From Ellagibacter isourolithinifaciens (GTDB lineage: Bacteria; Actinomycetota; Coriobacteriia; Coriobacteriales; Eggerthellaceae): a stretch of DNA of 64,000 bases. The notes below the pieces were generated by a model that did no database searches, was not told where the DNA came from, and saw nothing but the letters and a program-made list of their open reading frames with translations. The DNA lies in the NCBI RefSeq assembly GCF_008831035.1, contig NZ_WAJR01000005.1, positions 50,633-114,632 of the forward strand. Direction: 5' to 3'. Below are positions 60,251 through 64,000 of this stretch, one piece after another (the first letter of the stretch is position 1; each line of letters begins with the position of its first letter). Both the position numbers and the translations under genes were made by a program.

Positions 60251-61855
60251 ATGAATCCCACCCAGGGTCTACTGAATAATAGAGCCAGCTGGGCGTATGT
60301 CGCCATCGCAATCGTGATGGTCGCGCAGTTGATCGCGAGCTTCTGCTTCTCTCTCAACAAGACGGGCCTGTTCCAGGACGAGAGCTGGACGTTCGTCCTC
60401 GCCAACGGCACCTGGCTTGGAGTGGGCCCCGAAAACGGCGTCCTGTACCACGATGGAGACCCCTACAGGGACTACGCTTCCGTCGGCTCATTTCTCGAAA
60501 TTGACGTACCCCAGATATTTGAGAATCAGACGAACGACAACCACCCACCCCTCTCGTACCTGCTCTTCTCCTTTGCCTATTCCCTGTTCCCCGGCTCCGT
60601 CGCCCTGCCCATCGGCGTGATGTTGAACGCGCTTTACCTCACGTGCGCGACGCCACTGCTATTCGGAATCGCCCGCAGGCTCGGCGCGGGCGACCCCCTG
60701 GCCTTGGTGGTCGCCGTCGGATGGGCCTTCTCCGTCGGCACGATTGACTGCGTGCTGTTCCTGCGCATGTACGCCCTGCTCACTTTCTTCTTCGTCGCGC
60801 TCACGTACGTCGTCGTCCGCATCGTGGTCGATGAGAGCAATGCCCGCTGGTTCGTAGCCCTCGGCGTCACATGCGCGCTCGGCTTCCTCACACAGTACTT
60901 CTTCCTTATGTACGCCTTCACCCTCTGCCTGGGAATGGGAATCCTGTTACTCGCGAGGAAGAAGGTTCACCGCGCAATCGCGTTCGGGGCGAGCGCGATT
61001 GCCGGAATTGCCATCGGCTACGCGGTCTTTCCGACATCGATCGACCACATCCTCCACAGCGGGCGCGGGTCGAATGCGCTCAATGCCGCCGTATCGGGCA
61101 ACGGCTTCGGGAACCATCTTATCCGTGATTGGGGGTGGATCAACTCGGAGCTTTTCGCAAACCTGCTCCCCGCCTTTGTGGCGGCCCTCGCCATCCTCGC
61201 CGTCATCGCCCGCCTGATGAGAAGGCACCAGCGCGAGATGGGCGCTCACGGCAAACCTTCCTCGTCTCACGCATTCGGCGAAAAGGGACTTGCAGTCACT
61301 GAGTATCTCCTGATAGCGGTTGCCGGGGTGCTTTTCGTCGTTATGGTTGCCCGGGTTGCACCGTTCGCATCGAACCGATACCTCATGTCGGGATACCCCA
61401 TCGTCTTTTCCTCCGCTCTCCTCGGCCTGGCGAAGCTCGCCGACGCGGCGTTCGTTGGGCGAGCTCCGTGGGTGCCCGTCGCAGCGGTTTCAGCATGCGC
61501 GCTGGCATTCTGTCTGATCGGTTTCGTCACGGTCGGGCCCCGTTACCTCAACTGGGAGGATCAACCCGCAGCAAGTCTTTCCGACAATACTACGACCTCG
61601 GTCTGTCTTTGGTCTGCAAACCCCGACGACCAGACGATACTCCCCTACGTCCTCGAGTATGAAGACAACCTGTACTTCAACGATTTTGGAGCGTTCTCCT
61701 CGTACGACTTCGCATCGCTCGATAAGTTCACACTGTTCGTCCAGTACCCCTTCTACGATTCCAATTTTGCAGAGGCTTTAAGCGGGAGGGGCTTTACGGT
61801 AGAGGATGAGGGCGTGGCCGGAGAATACTTCCGTGCGTACACCGTAGCGAAGTAG
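60251..61855 (+). CDS. GT39-like integral membrane glycosyltransferase
   Basis: 534 aa with about 11 membrane helices. The first periplasmic loop contains TGLFQDESWTFVLA (the acidic DE pair typical of GT-C enzymes that use polyprenyl-phosphate sugars) and NDNHPPLSYLLFSFAYSLFPG (HPPL motif). A large extracytoplasmic domain lies at the C-terminus (about 430-534). Expected to transfer a sugar from a lipid-phosphate donor to a glycan or protein outside the membrane. The convergent DPM1-like gene downstream could supply the donor. SD AAAGGAG. Confidence 0.82.
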   Translation: MNPTQGLLNNRASWAYVAIAIVMVAQLIASFCFSLNKTGLFQDESWTFVLANGTWLGVGPENGVLYHDGDPYRDYASVGSFLEIDVPQIFENQTNDNHPPLSYLLFSFAYSLFPGSVALPIGVMLNALYLTCATPLLFGIARRLGAGDPLALVVAVGWAFSVGTIDCVLFLRMYALLTFFFVALTYVVVRIVVDESNARWFVALGVTCALGFLTQYFFLMYAFTLCLGMGILLLARKKVHRAIAFGASAIAGIAIGYAVFPTSIDHILHSGRGSNALNAAVSGNGFGNHLIRDWGWINSELFANLLPAFVAALAILAVIARLMRRHQREMGAHGKPSSSHAFGEKGLAVTEYLLIAVAGVLFVVMVARVAPFASNRYLMSGYPIVFSSALLGLAKLADAAFVGRAPWVPVAAVSACALAFCLIGFVTVGPRYLNWEDQPAASLSDNTTTSVCLWSANPDDQTILPYVLEYEDNLYFNDFGAFSSYDFASLDKFTLFVQYPFYDSNFAEALSGRGFTVEDEGVAGEYFRAYTVAK

Positions 61856-61908
61856 GGCACGCACGGCGGCTGGAAGCGCGGCGAGGCTGCGCAATGCGAG
61901 ATTGCCTG

Positions 61909-62922
61909 CTACTTGCCCTTCGTCCCTTCTGCATCAGCCGAAACGATCTCGCTGCCGCCCTGTCGGGAGCCCTCAAGCGTTGTCTCGCTCACGATGTAGC
62001 GCGGACGACGCTTCGCCTCGAGGTAAATCTTCCCGATGTACTCTCCGATGATGCCGATGCTCAGAAGCTGAGTTCCCGAAAGCAGGCACGCGATCGAAAT
62101 CGTCGACGCCCAACCGGGCACTGATTGCCCAGCCAAGGTGACACAGATTGCCCAGAGCACGCCGACAAAGCTCAACGCGGCGATGGCCAAGCCGAGAACC
62201 GTGATGATGCGGATAGGCTGGATGGAGAGGCTAGTGATGCCGTCGATTGCCAGGGCGATCATCTTCGGCAGCGGATAGTGGCTCTCCCCCGCGAGGCGCT
62301 CGTGTCTCTTGTAGTAGACGCTGGTCGACGAGTAGCCCACCAGGGGTATCATCCCGCGCAGGAAGAGGTTGACCTCCTTGAACTCGGACAGGGATTCGAG
62401 AACCCTGGAGCTCAACAGGCGGTAGTCCGCGTGGTTGTAAACGCATTCGACGCCCATTGCCCCGAGAAGACGATAGAACGCCTGGGCGGAGAGGCGCTTG
62501 AAGGGGCTGTCCGTCTCGCGATCCGACCTTACGCCGTAGACGACGTCGTTCCCGGCAAGATACGCCTTCACCATGTCCGCCATGGCTGCGATGTCATCCT
62601 GCCCGTCGCAGTCGATGCTGATGGAGATGTCGCATATGTCCTTCGCGGCCATCAGCCCCGCCAGAAGGGCGTTCTGATGGCCGCGGTTCCGCGAGAGGCA
62701 GATTCCCTCGAACACGGGGTCGGATGCGGCGAGATCGCGGATCAGCCGCCACGTGCCGTCCTTCGACCCGTCGTTCACGAATAGGATGCGGCTGCGCCGG
62801 GAGACCAGCCCGCCCTCCGCCATCGACTCCAGTTGATTCCTAAAGAGCGAGCACGTGAGAGGCAGCACCGATTCCTCGTTGTAACAGGGGATGACGATGC
62901 ACAGAACGGGCGCTGGGGCCAT
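61909..62922 (-). CDS. DPM1/GtrB-like polyprenyl-phosphate glycosyltransferase
   Basis: 337 aa from ATG 62922 with SD GAGGAG. N-terminal GT2 domain: LCIVIPCYNEESVLPLT, ILFVNDGSKDGTWRLIRDL, SRNRGHQNALLAGLMAA, ISIDCDGQDDIAAMADMVKAY and DSPFKRLSAQAFYRLL; then two membrane helices (about 230-300), as in GtrB and YfdG/H partners. Makes a polyprenyl-phosphate-linked sugar used by GT-C enzymes such as the neighbouring GT39-like protein. An upstream in-frame ATG (62949) would add 9 residues without an SD. Confidence 0.9.
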   Translation of the reverse strand: MAPAPVLCIVIPCYNEESVLPLTCSLFRNQLESMAEGGLVSRRSRILFVNDGSKDGTWRLIRDLAASDPVFEGICLSRNRGHQNALLAGLMAAKDICDISISIDCDGQDDIAAMADMVKAYLAGNDVVYGVRSDRETDSPFKRLSAQAFYRLLGAMGVECVYNHADYRLLSSRVLESLSEFKEVNLFLRGMIPLVGYSSTSVYYKRHERLAGESHYPLPKMIALAIDGITSLSIQPIRIITVLGLAIAALSFVGVLWAICVTLAGQSVPGWASTISIACLLSGTQLLSIGIIGEYIGKIYLEAKRRPRYIVSETTLEGSRQGGSEIVSADAEGTKGK

Positions 62923-62949
62923 ACAATATCTCCTCGTATCGAGCGGCAT

Positions 62950-63156
62950 AGAGAGCTACTTCAAAAGTTAATCCATCCCAAAGATAGCCGATGCACCGGA
63001 AGATTCCATCACTTTCCGGCAAATAATCCCAGAGTTCCCCATACCAGCCGTGACCTTGCCCGAAAGTGCGAGTTAAGTTCTCGAGGAGAGTCGGTCAAGA
63101 AATCTGCTAGCGAAGGAAAAGGGGCCTTCGGTATTGAACTGCGCCCCAAAACTGCA
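62950..63156. other. Intergenic region between the glycan cluster and the IS3 element
   Basis: No gene seen. A GGGGC/GCCCC hairpin with an A/T-run at 63120-63150 could end transcription on the minus strand. Confidence 0.35.
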
Positions 63157-63226
63157 GTGAACCCCTATAGTTGGACAGACAATGTTCTGCTTCTCCTATA
63201 GGGATCTTCTGCGTTAGGGGGTTGAT

Positions 63227-63712
63227 TTGCTGAGCAAGGATTACTCCGCTGAGTTTAAGCAGCGCTTTGCGGACAGGTACGCCGATGGCGCGACCATCAC
63301 CATGCTGCAACACGAGTTTGGTCTTACGAAGTCAACCGTGAAGCTTTGGAGGGAGAGGATCGACCAAGGCGGCGTCGAGGCTATAGACAGGCCGAGGAAG
63401 AACAACCGCTACCCCCAGGAGTTCAAGCTTCGTGTCGTAGGAGCCTATCTCCGTGGCGAGGGCGACTACAAAGCCCTCGCCCTCGAGCATGGCGTGCGCA
63501 ACAGCGCGCAGATACGAGACTGGGTGAAGCGGTACCGAGAGGGAGGCGAGGACGCCCTCGTCGTCCATCCATCGGGGCGAAGGAGGAAGGAGCCCGCGAG
63601 CGAGGAGACCCTCGAGCAGCGGTGCGCCCGCCTCGAGATGGAGGTGGAGATCTTAAAACGAATGGCCGCCTCGGCGACGGACCTCTCGGCAACAGGCGGA
63701 AGCGCGAGATAG
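63227..63712 (+). CDS. IS3-family transposase OrfA
   Basis: 161 aa from TTG 63227 with SD AGGGGG. Two helix-turn-helix units: FKQRFADRYADGATITMLQHEFGLTKSTVKLWRERI and FKLRVVGAYLRGEGDYKALALEHGVRNSAQIRDWVKRY, then a leucine-zipper-like segment LEQRCARLEMEVEILKRM. It binds the element's ends and regulates OrfAB. A -1 frameshift at CTTAAAACG (63652-63660) would fuse it to OrfB. Confidence 0.9.
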   Translation: MLSKDYSAEFKQRFADRYADGATITMLQHEFGLTKSTVKLWRERIDQGGVEAIDRPRKNNRYPQEFKLRVVGAYLRGEGDYKALALEHGVRNSAQIRDWVKRYREGGEDALVVHPSGRRRKEPASEETLEQRCARLEMEVEILKRMAASATDLSATGGSAR

Positions 63713-64000
63713 TGAAGTCGCTGAGGCGGGAATACCCACTCTCCACGCTCCTGAAGCTCATGGGGATGCCGCGCTCCACCTACTACTACCACGAGGCGAA
63801 CCCTCCCTCCGACAGGCAGGCGGCCGAGCGGCCGGCCATAGTGGAGATGTGCGAGAAATCCCAGTTCAGATACGGATACCGACGCGTTGCCACCGCGTTG
63901 CGCAAAGCGGCCGGCATCCGCATCGCCGACAAGACGGTGCTCAAGGTCATGCGCGAGGAGGGGCTGGTGTGCCAGACCCGCAGACGCAGGAAGTACCGAT
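63652..64000 (+). CDS. IS3-family transposase OrfB (N-terminal part, by -1 frameshift)
   Basis: Frame -1 relative to OrfA, open from before 63652 to the window end. After the frameshift site it reads REIVKSLRREYPLSTLLKLMGMPRSTYYYH, then FRYGYRRVATALRKAAGIRIADKTVLKVMREEGL, the HTH_21 part that precedes the DDE catalytic core. No ATG start is well placed at the beginning, so production as an OrfAB fusion is expected. The catalytic domain lies outside. Confidence 0.85.

Larger units (their letters stand above)
63157..64000 (+). mobile_element. IS3-family element, left part (continues beyond window)
   Basis: TGAACCCCTATAGTTGGAC at 63158 is a typical IS3-family left terminal repeat. It is followed by orfA and an overlapping orfB in the -1 frame; the right end is outside. 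Confidence 0.85.

Noticed and set aside
1..64000. tRNA, rRNA and CRISPR arrays
   Set aside because: Reading both strands, I found no T-arm GTTCGAATC-type pattern in a cloverleaf context, no rRNA-like block and no regularly spaced direct repeats.

Overview
The window reads as chromosomal DNA of a GC-rich, strictly fermentative or anaerobically respiring gut actinobacterium of the class Coriobacteriia, most likely in or near Eggerthellaceae. The basis is high GC with strong GC3 bias, frequent GTG starts, GatCAB in place of a glutaminyl-tRNA synthetase, DapL-type lysine synthesis, a molybdopterin oxidoreductase operon with its own MFS transporter, and a bile salt hydrolase. This is inference from gene content; no rRNA or tRNA gene was found to fix the taxonomy.

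Layout. 1-3.6 kb (minus): a two-gene unit of a divergent isopropylmalate-synthase-like protein and a fusion of a TIM-barrel isomerase with an acyl-CoA ligase that runs off the window. 4-8.5 kb: GNAT, a DUF4177-like protein, then adenine deaminase and guanine deaminase behind a leader carrying an intrinsic terminator. 8.6-13.8 kb: YchF, a TelA/XpaC pair (minus) and an amidohydrolase. 14-23.7 kb: lipoprotein, RecQ, an MHS-type MFS transporter behind a classical-looking attenuator with an Ile-rich leader peptide, gatCAB and a phosphosugar mutase. 23.7-29.2 kb is accessory: inverted repeats, a DUF4143 ATPase starting beside a 25-bp perfect palindrome, an alanine symporter, a decapitated activator-ATPase remnant and a Fic-fold protein with a destroyed active-site motif.

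29.2-34.4 kb is a molybdenum enzyme operon (catalytic subunit without Tat signal, 4Fe-4S subunit, VOC protein, MFS transporter). It resembles the pyrogallol transhydroxylase / catechol dehydroxylase branch of the DMSO reductase family and is the best candidate for an undescribed metabolic system here. 34.9-42.6 kb is a histidine operon hisZG(fused)-D-C-B-H-A-F-I; hisH carries an in-frame insertion built from palindromic repeat DNA and no hisE is seen.

42.8-53.9 kb: UppP, a small CxCC protein, a MITE-like inverted repeat, a radical SAM protein, chorismate mutase/DAHP synthase, a ClC channel/K+ channel pair, DapL, a DUF262 protein, L-asparaginase and bile salt hydrolase. 54-64 kb is a plastic region: an N-terminally shortened SulP transporter, an IS5-family remnant, an AT-rich decayed gene, an apparently frameshifted hypothetical gene, a glycan/cell-surface cluster (pyruvyl transferase, two GT2 enzymes, a GT39-like membrane enzyme) and the left end of an IS3-family element that leaves the window.

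Recurring themes: many promoters carry an extended -10 (TGn then TATCAT, TATAGT or TACAAT), and palindromic repeat DNA occurs both between genes and inside coding frames.
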